Shown here: positions 8,525-18,397 of the stretch, piece after piece
How the letters are laid out: every line of letters begins with the position of its first letter
Numbering within the stretch: the stretch's first letter is position 1
DNA from: JAJVID01 sp050247435
Lineage (GTDB): Bacteria; Acidobacteriota; Blastocatellia; RBC074
Direction of reading: 5' to 3'
Assembly: GCA_050247435.1 (NCBI GenBank)
Contig: JBFWUF010000017.1
Span: forward strand, 62,001 to 126,000
Length of the DNA: 64,000 nucleotides
The notes under the pieces: generated by a model
Databases searched by the model: none
Told to the model about the DNA's origin: nothing
Seen by the model: only the letters and a program-made list of their open reading frames with translations
Translations under genes and position numbers: made by a program

Positions 8525-10789
8525 ATGAAAAAAGGGTTCGTGTTACTGCTATTGCTGCCCGCGTTGATCTCAGCTCAGCAAACGCCAAAGACCGATCAAG
8601 TAGAATTGCAGCCGCTCACGGCCCAGGTCAGCCGCTTGATCGAAGCGATGGATTATCTGGGCGCGCCGATCAAACAAGCGGACAAAGAGGCGTTGGAGAA
8701 GGCAAGCAACGAAACAGACGCGGTGAAAGCGCGTAGAGCGATTCAGGACACGCTCGACAAATATTGCCTCTTTGAAATTCACATCAACCCCGAAAGCCGC
8801 GTGCGAGTGACGCAAGGCGCCGCCAAACCGGAACTGGTCGAAAAAGGCTGGAGCGCATTTCTGGTCAAGGTGCGCAACGAGGCGGGCGTGACGGCGCAGC
8901 TCAAAGCCGAAAGCCAGAACGCATTGCCGCTGTGGGCGCGCGGCGACAACGGCTTCAGCATGAATCCGCGCCCCCAACAAAAGATCACGCCGCGCGACGT
9001 GATGGATCGCTGGCTCGATCTAGCGATGTTCAACAAACCTCCGCTGAAATCAACGCTGTCCGGATTGGAGATTGAATACCGCGTCATCCAGCTTTACAGC
9101 CGCGACGCGGGCAAGCGCGAGGCGAAGATCAGCTTCAATGTCGGCCAGGGATCACAGGACATTGGCTTCCGCAATGATGCGGACGTGCTCTTCAATTGCC
9201 GGCCCGCGAGCGATGCCACGTTGCGCGTGTTTGATGAACACGGCAAACCCGCGACGGCTTCGTTCATCATTCGCGACGCGCAGGATCGCGTTTACCCACC
9301 GCGCTATAAACGGCTCGCGCCCGATTTCGATTTCCATCCACAGGTCTACCGCTCGGACGGCGAGCAGATCAAACTTCCGGCGGGCGAGTACACGGTCGAA
9401 TACGCGCGCGGGCCGGAATATCTGGTCAAACGGCAGACAATAAAAATCGCCGCGAATAAACCGGAGACGTTCACATTCAAGCTCGAACGATGGATTGATC
9501 TGGCTAAGCTCGGTTGGTATTCGGGCGACCATCACATTCACGCCGCCGGATGCATGCATTACGAAAGCCCGACGCAAGGCGTGATGCCGCAGGATATGAT
9601 CCGCCACATTCTGGGCGAGGCGTTGAACGTCGGTAGCGTGCTGACGTGGGGGCCGTGTTATTACTATCAGAAACAATTCTTCGAGGCCAAACACCATCAG
9701 CTTTCGACTCGCGAAAACCTGATGCGTTACGACCTTGAGGTTTCGGGCTTCCCTTCCTCGCACTCCGGCCATCTGGTCCTGCTACGATTGAAAGAACAGG
9801 ATTACCCCGGCGCGAAAGTTCTGGAAGATTGGCCGACGTGGGATCTGCCGATCCTGCAATGGGCGAAGCGGCAGGGCGCGGTCGTGGGCTTCGCTCACTC
9901 AGGCTGGGGTTTGGAGATCAAAGAAGGCTACAAGTTGCCGAGCTACGAGATGCCGAAGTTTGACGGCATCGGCGCGAACGAATACATCGTTGACGTGACG
10001 CACGATGCGGTTGATTTCATCTCGACCGTTGACACTCCGGCGCCCTGGGAGTTGAACATCTGGTACCACACGCTCAACGCCGGCTTCCGCACGCGCATCA
10101 GCGGCGAGACCGATTTCCCGTGCATCTTCGGCGAGCGCGTCGGGCTGGGCCGCAGCTACGTCAAGCTCGATAAACTCGACTACGGCGGATGGGTCGAAGG
10201 CGTGCGCGAAGGGCGCGCTTACGTTTCAGACGGCAAGAGCCACCTGATTGATTTTCGCGTCAACGATCTGGCGGTTGGGACGCGCGGCAGCGAGTTGAAG
10301 CTGGATAAGCCAGAAACCGTGCGCGTGACGGCGCGCGTGGCCGCGCGGTTAGATGAACAACCGAATGAGGCGATCAGCAAGTTGCGCCACGATCAGAAGC
10401 CGTATTGGGATTTGGAACGCGCGCGCATCGGCGCGTCGCGCGAAGTCCCGGTCGAGTTGATCGTCAACGGATTGCCGGTGGCGGAGAAGAAGATCATCGC
10501 AGACGGCGCGATGCGCGACCTGGCGTTCGACTTCAAGATTGAGCGCGGCAGTTGGGTTGCGATGCGCATCCCCGCGTCGTCGCATACCAACCCAATCTTC
10601 GTTGTTCTCGGCGATAAACCAATCCGCGCCTCGCGCCGCAGCGCCGAATGGTGTCTGAAGGCCGTTGACCAATGCTGGAGCCAGAAAGCGCCAAAGATTT
10701 CGGCGAAGGAGCGCGACGAAGCCGCGAAGGCTTACGAGCACGCGCGCCAGACTTACCGCCGCATCCTGGCGGAGAGTGAGGTTGATTAA
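8525..10789 (+). CDS. Secreted CehA/McbA-family metallohydrolase (PHP-type)
   Basis: A 754-residue protein with a signal peptide (MKKGFVLLLLLPALISAQQ). A strong AGGAGG site precedes the ATG. From about residue 330 the sequence reads 'LGWYSGDHHIHAAGCMHYES', the His-rich opening of the polymerase/histidinol-phosphatase (PHP) metal site, and continues with 'FPSSHSGHLVLL', 'VVGFAHSGWGL' and 'SGETDFPCIFGERVGLGRSY'. This pattern matches the CehA/McbA family, which includes ester and phosphoester hydrolases. The 330 residues before it probably form beta-sandwich modules (DEHGKPATASFIIRDAQDR is carboxypeptidase-regulatory-like). The substrate is unknown. It lies about 180 bases after the sulfatase in the same direction; the two could act on the same extracellular polymer, but that is inference. 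Confidence 0.82.
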   Translation: MKKGFVLLLLLPALISAQQTPKTDQVELQPLTAQVSRLIEAMDYLGAPIKQADKEALEKASNETDAVKARRAIQDTLDKYCLFEIHINPESRVRVTQGAAKPELVEKGWSAFLVKVRNEAGVTAQLKAESQNALPLWARGDNGFSMNPRPQQKITPRDVMDRWLDLAMFNKPPLKSTLSGLEIEYRVIQLYSRDAGKREAKISFNVGQGSQDIGFRNDADVLFNCRPASDATLRVFDEHGKPATASFIIRDAQDRVYPPRYKRLAPDFDFHPQVYRSDGEQIKLPAGEYTVEYARGPEYLVKRQTIKIAANKPETFTFKLERWIDLAKLGWYSGDHHIHAAGCMHYESPTQGVMPQDMIRHILGEALNVGSVLTWGPCYYYQKQFFEAKHHQLSTRENLMRYDLEVSGFPSSHSGHLVLLRLKEQDYPGAKVLEDWPTWDLPILQWAKRQGAVVGFAHSGWGLEIKEGYKLPSYEMPKFDGIGANEYIVDVTHDAVDFISTVDTPAPWELNIWYHTLNAGFRTRISGETDFPCIFGERVGLGRSYVKLDKLDYGGWVEGVREGRAYVSDGKSHLIDFRVNDLAVGTRGSELKLDKPETVRVTARVAARLDEQPNEAISKLRHDQKPYWDLERARIGASREVPVELIVNGLPVAEKKIIADGAMRDLAFDFKIERGSWVAMRIPASSHTNPIFVVLGDKPIRASRRSAEWCLKAVDQCWSQKAPKISAKERDEAAKAYEHARQTYRRILAESEVD

Positions 10790-10931
10790 AACCTGAAAAT
10801 TGCGGGCTGGCTTGACGAATCGTTACCGGCTCGCGCAAATTGCCGTATGACAAATCGCCGCGCCGATCTTTGCCTTTGGCTCTCAAGTTTGAGAACATTG
10901 GCCGCGTCCCGCGGAGATGGAGGGACGGGGC

Positions 10932-11231
10932 GTGCATATCATCACGAAGAAGAAACTGAGGGAGTTTTGGCGAAAATATCCAGACGCGGAATCGCCGTTG
11001 AGAGCCTGGGCAAAGCTCACCGAAAAAAACTCATGGCGAAATCTGGCGGATGTGAGAGCTACCTTCCCAGCAGCCGATTCTTTTTGCGCCTGCACGGTTT
11101 TCAACATCGGCGGTAACAAGTATCGGCTCATTACGCACATTAACTACCGCCGTCAAAAGGTCTATGCGCTGCACGTTCTGACTCACAAAGAGTACAACAA
11201 GGAGAAGTGGAAAGATGACTGCGACCGCTAA
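10932..11231 (+). CDS. higB: HigB-family mRNA interferase toxin
   Basis: A 99-residue toxin of the HigB (RelE-like fold) family, expected to cut mRNA at the ribosome. The start is placed at GTG 10932 because GGAGG lies eight bases upstream and the resulting N-terminus (VHIITKKKLREFWRKYPDAE) matches the usual HigB beginning; the ATG at 10917 adds five residues and has no site. Family-typical segments are 'PLRAWAKLTEKNSWRNLADV', 'CTVFNIGGNKYRLITHINY' and 'VYALHVLTHKEYNKEKWKDD'. The gene overlaps the antitoxin gene by 17 bases, giving the toxin-first order typical of higBA. Confidence 0.88.
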   Translation: MHIITKKKLREFWRKYPDAESPLRAWAKLTEKNSWRNLADVRATFPAADSFCACTVFNIGGNKYRLITHINYRRQKVYALHVLTHKEYNKEKWKDDCDR

Positions 11232-11679
11232 AGTCAATAAGAATGTTGGCGGCTACACGCTGTCGAAGCCGCCAAAGCTCGACCCGGCAAAATATGGCCG
11301 GTTGCTTGCCGAAGCTTTGCCTGCCGTGATCACTAATGAGTCAGAGTATGATCGCGTAGTGGCATTGATGAACAAACTGGCTGTCATTTCCGAAGACCGA
11401 ATTACGCCGGAGCAGGAACGGCTGCTGGGTCTTTTGACCCTGCTCATCGAAACCTACGACGAAGAGCATTATCAAATTCCCGATGCGGCTCCGCACGAAG
11501 TCATTCAACTCCTGATGCAGGAACGCAGTCTGCGCAACAAGGATTTGGAGCCGGCGCTGGGCAGTCGTGGCGTGACTTCCGAAGTCATCAGCGGCAAACG
11601 CAAACCGAGCAAGACGCAGATCAAAAAGCTGGCGGAGTTTTTCGGCGTCCCGTCCGCAGTGTTTATCTCTTTGGATTGA
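11215..11679 (+). CDS. higA: HigA-type antitoxin with C-terminal helix-turn-helix
   Basis: A 154-residue partner of the upstream HigB toxin. Residues about 85-150 hold a Cro/C1-like helix-turn-helix (PHEVIQLLMQERSLRNKDLE, then 'GSRGVTSEVISGKRKPSKTQIKKLAEFFGVPSAVF'). The N-terminal half is acidic and helical and fits the toxin-binding region of the longer HigA type. It should neutralise HigB and repress the operon. The stop at 11677-11679 is two bases before the next ATG, so the methyltransferase that follows may be co-transcribed, an unusual passenger for a toxin-antitoxin operon. Confidence 0.87.
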   Translation: MTATAKVNKNVGGYTLSKPPKLDPAKYGRLLAEALPAVITNESEYDRVVALMNKLAVISEDRITPEQERLLGLLTLLIETYDEEHYQIPDAAPHEVIQLLMQERSLRNKDLEPALGSRGVTSEVISGKRKPSKTQIKKLAEFFGVPSAVFISLD

Positions 11680-11681
11680 AG

Positions 11682-12698
11682 ATGAAAGAAAGCTTGCTTC
11701 AATACCTGGCCTGCCCCGCCTGTAACTCGGAATTCTCACTTATCATCACCGAACGTGACGAGCGCGAAATCGTCTCTGGCGAATTGCGTTGCGGTGGTTG
11801 TCAATCAACATTCCCAATCCGTTCCGGCGTGCCGCGTTTCGCCGACATCGAGCACGACGAAGAGCAGCGCGAGACAGCGGAAAATTTCGGCGCGCAGTGG
11901 CTGGTCTTCGATCAGGTCGAGGAACATCACGAGCGGCAGTTCCTGGATTGGATCGCGCCTGTCACGCGCGATTTCGTCCGCGACAAGGTCGTGCTCGAAG
12001 GTGGATGCGGCAAAGGCCGTCACACGCGACTTGTCGGATTGTGGGGCGCGCGCGACGTGATCGGAATAGACCTGAGCGTGGCGGTCGAGGCTGCTTACCG
12101 CAACACGAAAGATCTGCCCAACATCCACATCATTCAGGCCGACATCTACCATCCACCGTTGAAACAGCGCTTCGATTACGCGTTTTCGGTTGGCGTGCTG
12201 CACCATTTGCCTGATCCGCGTGGCGGTTTCGATTCGCTGGTCAAACGCGTCAAACCGGGCGGCGCGATATCGGCCTGGGTTTACGGACGCGAAAATAACG
12301 GATGGATCGTGAATTTCGTCAATCCGCTGCGCGAACGCTTCACGTCGAAATTGCCGCCGCGCCTGCTCTATTTCATCTCTTACATTCCAACTGTGATCTT
12401 GTACTTGACGCTCAAATTGATTTACGCGCCGCTCGCGCGAACAAGCCTGAAACGGTTTCTGTTTTACGCCGATTACCTTTGCTACATCGCGCAATTCCCT
12501 TTCCGCGAAATTCACAACATCGTTCACGATCATCTGACCGCGCCCGTGGCGTTTTATATCAGACGCGAAGAGTTCGTCCGTTGGTTCAGCGAGAACGGGA
12601 CCGAGCGCGCGGAGATCAACTGGCACAATCAAAATAGCTGGCGCGGTTTCGCGCGCGCCAGGTCGTCAGAAAGGGCGGAGGCGCGATATGCAAAGTGA
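11682..12698 (+). CDS. Class I SAM methyltransferase with N-terminal zinc ribbon
   Basis: A 338-residue protein. ATG 11682 is chosen; the upstream TTG at 11676 overlaps the previous stop. The N-terminus is a Trm112-like zinc ribbon with two CxxC pairs (YLACPACNSEF and LRCGGCQSTF). The methyltransferase core has motif I 'VLEGGCGKGRHTRL' near residues 103-116, an acidic motif II 'DVIGIDLSVAV', and 'FDYAFSVGVLHHLPDPRGGF'. The C-terminal third contains a hydrophobic stretch (LLYFISYIPTVILYLTLKLI) that may touch membrane. The substrate is probably a lipid-linked sugar or quinone-like molecule, judging only from the neighbouring glycosyltransferase. The gene overlaps the next methyltransferase by 11 bases. 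Confidence 0.85.
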   Translation: MKESLLQYLACPACNSEFSLIITERDEREIVSGELRCGGCQSTFPIRSGVPRFADIEHDEEQRETAENFGAQWLVFDQVEEHHERQFLDWIAPVTRDFVRDKVVLEGGCGKGRHTRLVGLWGARDVIGIDLSVAVEAAYRNTKDLPNIHIIQADIYHPPLKQRFDYAFSVGVLHHLPDPRGGFDSLVKRVKPGGAISAWVYGRENNGWIVNFVNPLRERFTSKLPPRLLYFISYIPTVILYLTLKLIYAPLARTSLKRFLFYADYLCYIAQFPFREIHNIVHDHLTAPVAFYIRREEFVRWFSENGTERAEINWHNQNSWRGFARARSSERAEARYAK

Positions 12699-13458
12699 GG
12701 CTCCCGTTTGGCCCAACAATAAAGAGGCGATGCGCCCGCTCAATTACGAGGTGATGTTCGATGTCGAGGACTATCACTGGTGGTTCGTCGGGCGGCGCGC
12801 GATTGTCTTCACGCAGATCGAAGACGCCCTGGAAGCGCGCGCAGGATTACGAACTTTAGACATCGGCTGCGGCACTGGCGCGACAATGGATCATCTGAAA
12901 CGATACGGCCAGCCGCACGGGATTGATTTGTCGGAACTTCCGCTGAGATTTTCGCGCAAACGCGGGCACCAACGAGTGATGCGCGCGAGCGCCACCGAAT
13001 TGCCTTTCGATTCTGAATCGTTCGACCTGATTACAGCGCTCGACGTGGTCGAACATCTGGATGATGACGTGAAAGGTCTGGCTGAAATCCGCCGCGTGTT
13101 GAAAACGGACGCGCCCGCGGTGATCTTCGTTCCCGCATTTCAATCGCTGTGGGGACCGAACGACGTTCAATCGGGCCACAAGCGGCGTTACCGCCTGGAC
13201 GAGTTGCGCGCGGCGGTCGAAAAAGCAGGCTTGCGCGTCGAGCGGATCAGCTACGCCAACTTTGCGATGTTCATTCCGATCTGGCTCGGACGAAAAATCC
13301 TGACGATGCTGGGCCGCGCCGAACAGGCCGAAAACCGCATCAATCATCCGATCATCAACAATCTGCTGGCGAAGATGTTTTCGAGCGAGGCTGACTGGCT
13401 GCGTCGTCGTAGTCTGCCTTTTGGCGTCTCAATCATCTGCGTCGCCAGAAAAATTTGA
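12688..13458 (+). CDS. Class I SAM-dependent methyltransferase
   Basis: A 256-residue Methyltransf_11-like enzyme. Motif I is 'LDIGCGTGATMDHL' (about 56-69), followed by 'PHGIDLSELPLRFSRKRG', 'ASATELPFDSESFDLITALD' and 'VVEHLDDDVKGLAEIRRVLK'. The 'SGHKRRYRLDELRAAVEKAG' segment is common in methyltransferases encoded beside polyprenyl glycosyltransferases. The beginning of the gene overlaps the preceding methyltransferase and the next gene starts three bases after its stop, so all three are probably one transcript. The substrate is not identifiable. Confidence 0.85.
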   Translation: MQSEAPVWPNNKEAMRPLNYEVMFDVEDYHWWFVGRRAIVFTQIEDALEARAGLRTLDIGCGTGATMDHLKRYGQPHGIDLSELPLRFSRKRGHQRVMRASATELPFDSESFDLITALDVVEHLDDDVKGLAEIRRVLKTDAPAVIFVPAFQSLWGPNDVQSGHKRRYRLDELRAAVEKAGLRVERISYANFAMFIPIWLGRKILTMLGRAEQAENRINHPIINNLLAKMFSSEADWLRRRSLPFGVSIICVARKI

Positions 13459-13461
13459 CCG

Positions 13462-14433
<972 letters not shown>

Positions 14434-14453
14434 GGCCGTTGGTCGGGTACCAT

Positions 14454-14559
14454 TTCACCGCCGAGGCGCGGAGAACGCAGAGGAATCGCAGAGAGGCCTT
14501 TGGTGTCTCCCCTCTTCTCCTCTGCGAATCCTCTGCGTTCTCCGCGCCTCGGCGGTGAA
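14454..14559. repeat. Long inverted repeat, 40-base arms (39/40)
   Basis: Left arm 14454-14493 and right arm 14520-14559 are complementary at 39 of 40 positions, with a 26-base loop. The arm core reads CCGAGGCGCGGAGAACGCAG. It starts 20 bases after the glycosyltransferase stop, without a T-run. The stem is much longer than a normal terminator and belongs to the hairpin population described in the findings. Confidence 0.9.
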
Positions 14560-14617
14560 TGGAGTTCTCTCAACCAGTCTTTTGAATTTCACTGAGTCCC
14601 GGCGTTACCCTATCGCT

Positions 14618-15118
14618 ATGAGTTCACACGATGAAAAGCTTCTGGACGACATCGGCTGGCATCTGCTCGAAGAGTTGCAGGAAGACGCGCGGCTCTCTTA
14701 CGCCGAGCTTGGCCGGCGCGTCGGCCTGTCAACTCCGGCGGTGATGGAGCGTATTCGCAAGATGGAGGACGCGGGAATAATCACCGGCTACCGCGCCGAC
14801 ATCAATCCCGAAAAGATAGGCTTTCAGGTCACCGCGTTCATCCGCATCGGGCTTGAACACGAAGTCCTCCCGCGCCTCGGTTCGCTCTTCAAAGAGATTC
14901 CCGAAATCATCGAATGCCATCGCGTGACCGGCGACGACTCGCTGATCCTGAAAGTTCACGTGACCTCAATCTCGCACCTGGAGACTGTGATCCAGCGGAT
15001 CACGCCTTACGGAATGCCGGCGACTTCGATTGTGCTGTCAACGCCGGTGCCAAAGCGGCCTCTTGAACGGAAGATGGTCGCGCAAGCTGTGAAAAAAACT
15101 CGCGGCTCAAACTCGTAA
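14618..15118 (+). CDS. Lrp/AsnC-family transcriptional regulator
   Basis: A 166-residue regulator. The start is placed at ATG 14618 (MSSHDEKLLDDIGWHLLEEL); a longer open frame upstream runs through the palindromic repeat and is rejected. The N-terminal winged helix is 'ARLSYAELGRRVGLSTPAVM' then 'ERIRKMEDAGIITGYRADIN'. The C-terminal RAM domain (about 70-150) contains 'VTGDDSLILKVHVTSISHLE', a ligand-binding and oligomerisation fold that senses amino acids. It lies 11 bases before asnB on the same strand, so it may respond to asparagine or glutamine and control that gene, as AsnC does in enterobacteria. This is inference from position. Confidence 0.9.
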   Translation: MSSHDEKLLDDIGWHLLEELQEDARLSYAELGRRVGLSTPAVMERIRKMEDAGIITGYRADINPEKIGFQVTAFIRIGLEHEVLPRLGSLFKEIPEIIECHRVTGDDSLILKVHVTSISHLETVIQRITPYGMPATSIVLSTPVPKRPLERKMVAQAVKKTRGSNS

Positions 15119-15129
15119 TAATTTTTCAA

Positions 15130-17013
15130 ATGTGCGGTATTCTCGGATTTATCAACTCTGATCGAAATCACTCAGCCGACGAACAAACGGCGCGAGCGAT
15201 GGCCGCAGCCATTCGGCATCGCGGGCCTGACGATGAAGGCTTCTATTTCAAAAACAACGTCGCGATGGGAATGCGGCGGCTTTCGATCATTGACCTGGCC
15301 ACGGGCCATCAACCGATCAGCAACGAAGACGGCTCGGTCTGGGTGGTCTTCAACGGCGAGATTTACAACTTCCAGGAACTGCGTCAGCGGCTGCTCGCGC
15401 GCGGCCATCAGCTCAGCACACATTCCGACACCGAAGTCATCGTCCATCTTTATGAAGATTATGGCGACGAACTGGTTCAACATTTGAACGGGATGTTCAC
15501 GTTCGCGCTCTGGGACGAACGGCGCCAGAGGCTGCTCATCGCGCGCGACCGGATGGGCGAAAAGCCGCTCTATTTCACGCAAACGGCGAACTCGTTCATC
15601 TTCGCTTCCGAATTGAAATCGCTGGTTGCCCATCCGGAAGTCGAACGGCGCGTCAATCTGCTCGCCCTGCGAAAATATCTACAATATGAATTTGTCCCTT
15701 CGCCGCATACGATGATCGAAGGCGTTCACAAGCTGCGCCCGGCGCATCGGCTGATTTTTGAAAAGGGCGAGTGGCGAACCGAAAGCTACTGGCGGCTGAA
15801 TTACGAAGACGAACGATTGAAGATCGGCGAGGATGAAGCCGCCGAAGAGGTTCACGACCGTTTGCGCGAAGCCGTGCGGATGCGCCTCGTTTCCGACGTG
15901 CCGCTCGGCGTGTTGCTGTCGGGCGGGATTGATTCGAGCACGGTCGCAGCGCTCGCCTGCGAAGCCGCCGAAGGGCGCGTCAAAACCTTCTCAATCGCCT
16001 TCGACGAAAAATCCTTCGATGAATCTTCATACGCGCGCCTGGTCGCGGAACATCTCGGAACGGAGCATTACGAGCAGCGGTTCACCGAGCGCGAGATGCT
16101 GGAGATCGTGCCGGAGATACCGCGATTGCTGGATGAGCCGCTGGGCGACGGCTCGCTGATCCCGACATTTCTGCTCTCGCGTTTCACCCGCGAGCGCGTC
16201 ACAGTGGCGTTGGGCGGCGACGGCGGCGACGAATTGCTCGCGGGCTATCCGACTTACGCCGCGCATCGAGTGGCCGATTATTACCGCGCGCTGCCGCGAT
16301 TCGTGCGCGAAGGGTTGATCGAACCCGCAGTGGCGCGGTTGCCGGTTTCGACCGAAAATCTCTCGTTCGATTTCAAAGCGAAACGTTTTGTGCAGGGAGC
16401 CTCGCTGCCCGCAGGCACGCGCCACACCGTCTGGATGGGCTCGTACACGGCTGATCAACAACGAGCGCTGCTTTTGCCGGAAGTTCTGGCCGCCTGCCCT
16501 GATCAGCAGGTCTTCGATGAGATTCGGATTTACGATCACCCGAACGGTCACGATGTCGTTGAACAGATGATGAAGCTCGACGCCACGCATTATCTTTCCG
16601 AATGCGTGCTCTTCAAAGTTGACCGCGCGAGCATGGCCGCGTCGCTCGAAACGCGCGCGCCGTTCCTGGATCACACGCTGGTCGAATTTCTGACGAGGCT
16701 GCCGCTTGATTTAAAGATGCGCGGGCTTACTGCCAAATACATTCTGAAACGCGCGATGCGCGACCGGTTGCCGCAACAAATCATCAACCGGCCAAAGAAA
16801 GGTTTTGGAATGCCTGTCGCCAAATGGGTCAAAGGCGAGTTGCGGGCATTCGTGCGCGACACCTTCGCGCCGGAAAGATTGAAAAGGCGCGGATTGTTCA
16901 ACGCCGATTACGTCGCGCGCTTGCTGGACGAACACGAAGGCGGAGTGGCCGATCATCGCAAACTAATCTGGACGCTGCTGATGTTCGAGATGTGGCCGCT
17001 GGCCGCGAATTAG
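15130..17013 (+). CDS. asnB: Asparagine synthase (glutamine-hydrolysing)
   Basis: A 627-residue class II amidotransferase that makes asparagine from aspartate, ATP and glutamine. After removal of Met1, Cys2 (MCGILGF) is the N-terminal nucleophile of the glutaminase. The domain continues with 'AIRHRGPDDEGFY', 'MRRLSIIDLATGHQPI' and 'VVFNGEIYNFQELR'. The synthetase domain has the PP-loop 'LLSGGIDSSTVAAL' near residue 262 and 'ALGGDGGDELLAGYP'. The length fits the AsnB family used either for bulk asparagine or for modifying cell-envelope glycans. The preceding methyltransferase/glycosyltransferase cluster leaves the second possibility open. Confidence 0.93.
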   Translation: MCGILGFINSDRNHSADEQTARAMAAAIRHRGPDDEGFYFKNNVAMGMRRLSIIDLATGHQPISNEDGSVWVVFNGEIYNFQELRQRLLARGHQLSTHSDTEVIVHLYEDYGDELVQHLNGMFTFALWDERRQRLLIARDRMGEKPLYFTQTANSFIFASELKSLVAHPEVERRVNLLALRKYLQYEFVPSPHTMIEGVHKLRPAHRLIFEKGEWRTESYWRLNYEDERLKIGEDEAAEEVHDRLREAVRMRLVSDVPLGVLLSGGIDSSTVAALACEAAEGRVKTFSIAFDEKSFDESSYARLVAEHLGTEHYEQRFTEREMLEIVPEIPRLLDEPLGDGSLIPTFLLSRFTRERVTVALGGDGGDELLAGYPTYAAHRVADYYRALPRFVREGLIEPAVARLPVSTENLSFDFKAKRFVQGASLPAGTRHTVWMGSYTADQQRALLLPEVLAACPDQQVFDEIRIYDHPNGHDVVEQMMKLDATHYLSECVLFKVDRASMAASLETRAPFLDHTLVEFLTRLPLDLKMRGLTAKYILKRAMRDRLPQQIINRPKKGFGMPVAKWVKGELRAFVRDTFAPERLKRRGLFNADYVARLLDEHEGGVADHRKLIWTLLMFEMWPLAAN

Positions 17014-17060
17014 TGTAAAGTTCGTTACTCGAACGAAAATACCAGTGGACTACTAATCCT

Positions 17061-17840
17061 ATGATTGACCAGAAAGAACTCAGAGGATCAAGATCAACTC
17101 ATCCGCAATTCGGCCCGCCGAAATCGGCCATTCGCGAATTTCTGGAACAGGCTTTGATCACAGTGATCATGGCGTTGTTCCTGATGACCTTCATCGCGCA
17201 GGCCGTGGCCGTGCCCACGGGTTCGATGCAGAACACAATCAACATCGGCGACCACCTGTTCGTCAACAAGTTCATCTTCGGCAAACCGACGCCGGTTCTG
17301 GGGAATTTGCTGCCGACGCGCGAAATCAAACGCGGCGACATCATTGTCTTCAAACTGCCGAGCGACCCGAAGATCAATTACGTCAAACGCGTGATCGGGC
17401 TGCCCGGCGAAACGGTTCAGGTCAAAGGCCGCCGCGTTTTCGTCAACGGCAAGGAACTCCCCGAAGAGCGCGCCCTCGTGCGCCTGACAGGCCCGCAAGA
17501 ACCGGAGTTGCCCATCGTCAAAGTCGAACCGAAGCCGGAAGGCGCGTGGTATCGCGTCTATTACGATGTCGAACGGTCAGCCGGCGGCGATGAGTTCGAG
17601 ATCAATCACCGCGCGACCTACGGCGTTGGCGAGCCGGTTAGGGTGCCGGAAGGCCAGTACTTCGTGATGGGTGACAGCCGCGACAATAGTGAAGACAGCC
17701 GCTACTGGGGATTTGTCCCGCGTGAAAACATCTTCGCCCGCGCGCTATACGTGCACCTGTCATTCGACCCGCGCGCCAATGGCCTGATCAACAAACTCAC
17801 CAGCATCAGGTGGAACCGGCTTGGATCGGCGGTGAAATAG
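17061..17840 (+). CDS. lepB: Signal peptidase I
   Basis: A 259-residue membrane protease that removes signal peptides from exported proteins. One transmembrane anchor at about 31-51 is followed directly by the catalytic serine in 'PTGSMQNTI' (S55). The general-base lysine is K109 in 'NYVKRVIGLPGETV'. Box E is 'YFVMGDSRDNSEDSRYWGFV' (near the C-terminus). An insertion between these boxes (about 140-200) contains extra beta structure, as in many Gram-negative enzymes. Many proteins in this window carry signal peptides that would be its substrates. It is preceded by a 47-base gap after asnB and may have its own promoter. Confidence 0.95.
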   Translation: MIDQKELRGSRSTHPQFGPPKSAIREFLEQALITVIMALFLMTFIAQAVAVPTGSMQNTINIGDHLFVNKFIFGKPTPVLGNLLPTREIKRGDIIVFKLPSDPKINYVKRVIGLPGETVQVKGRRVFVNGKELPEERALVRLTGPQEPELPIVKVEPKPEGAWYRVYYDVERSAGGDEFEINHRATYGVGEPVRVPEGQYFVMGDSRDNSEDSRYWGFVPRENIFARALYVHLSFDPRANGLINKLTSIRWNRLGSAVK

Positions 17841-18004
17841 CGGCGCCCGCCCTTGATCATTTTCTTGAGTAGAGTTGGGGCATTGTGCTAATTTTCGCCG
17901 GTCTAGCGCGGCAGGCTGACCGCCTGAGAGCCTTTTGCACTGCCGTCGTAGCCTTTTATAACTCTCAAAAACCGGCATCATCCCCCTCGAAAGGAGGCGG
18001 CGTT

Positions 18005-18397
18005 ATGACCACACAGAAAACCGGAGATTATGAGCCTGGGTCAGGCGTCCGGATTCCTGACCATCAATGGAACCTGCCTGTAACTTACACGCCGGACGGT
18101 TCGCGAATGATGACATTGGGCGAAATCGCCGAAGGCGGCGTCGCGATGCTTTCCCAAGCACAAATGACCATGGAACAGCGCGCCGAATTGGTGGCGCGCC
18201 GGATCGAAATGCAGCCGGAATTCGAGATCGGCATGATCGGTGTCGGAGTCGTGGGAAAGGAACGCGCAATCGCCGAGGTCAAGGCCCAATCCCAGGTCGG
18301 ACGGGTATTAATTGAAATCGAGCAACGTCTGCTGAATAAATTGATGGAGCAGATTGAACTTCTCCAGCGGCAGAAAAAGGCGCCGACGGAACAGTGA
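18005..18397 (+). CDS. Uncharacterised protein coupled to a clan-CD-like gene
   Basis: A 130-residue protein with an excellent AAAGGAGG site before ATG 18005. I do not recognise the family. There is no signal peptide or membrane helix. The middle is predicted helical (SQAQMTMEQRAELVARRIEM), followed by a glycine/valine patch (IGMIGVGVVGKERAI) and a C-terminal amphipathic helix (VLIEIEQRLLNKLMEQIELL) that could mediate oligomers. The stop TGA overlaps the GTG start of the next gene by four bases, which suggests matched expression and perhaps a physical complex with the protease-like product. Confidence 0.75.
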   Translation: MTTQKTGDYEPGSGVRIPDHQWNLPVTYTPDGSRMMTLGEIAEGGVAMLSQAQMTMEQRAELVARRIEMQPEFEIGMIGVGVVGKERAIAEVKAQSQVGRVLIEIEQRLLNKLMEQIELLQRQKKAPTEQ

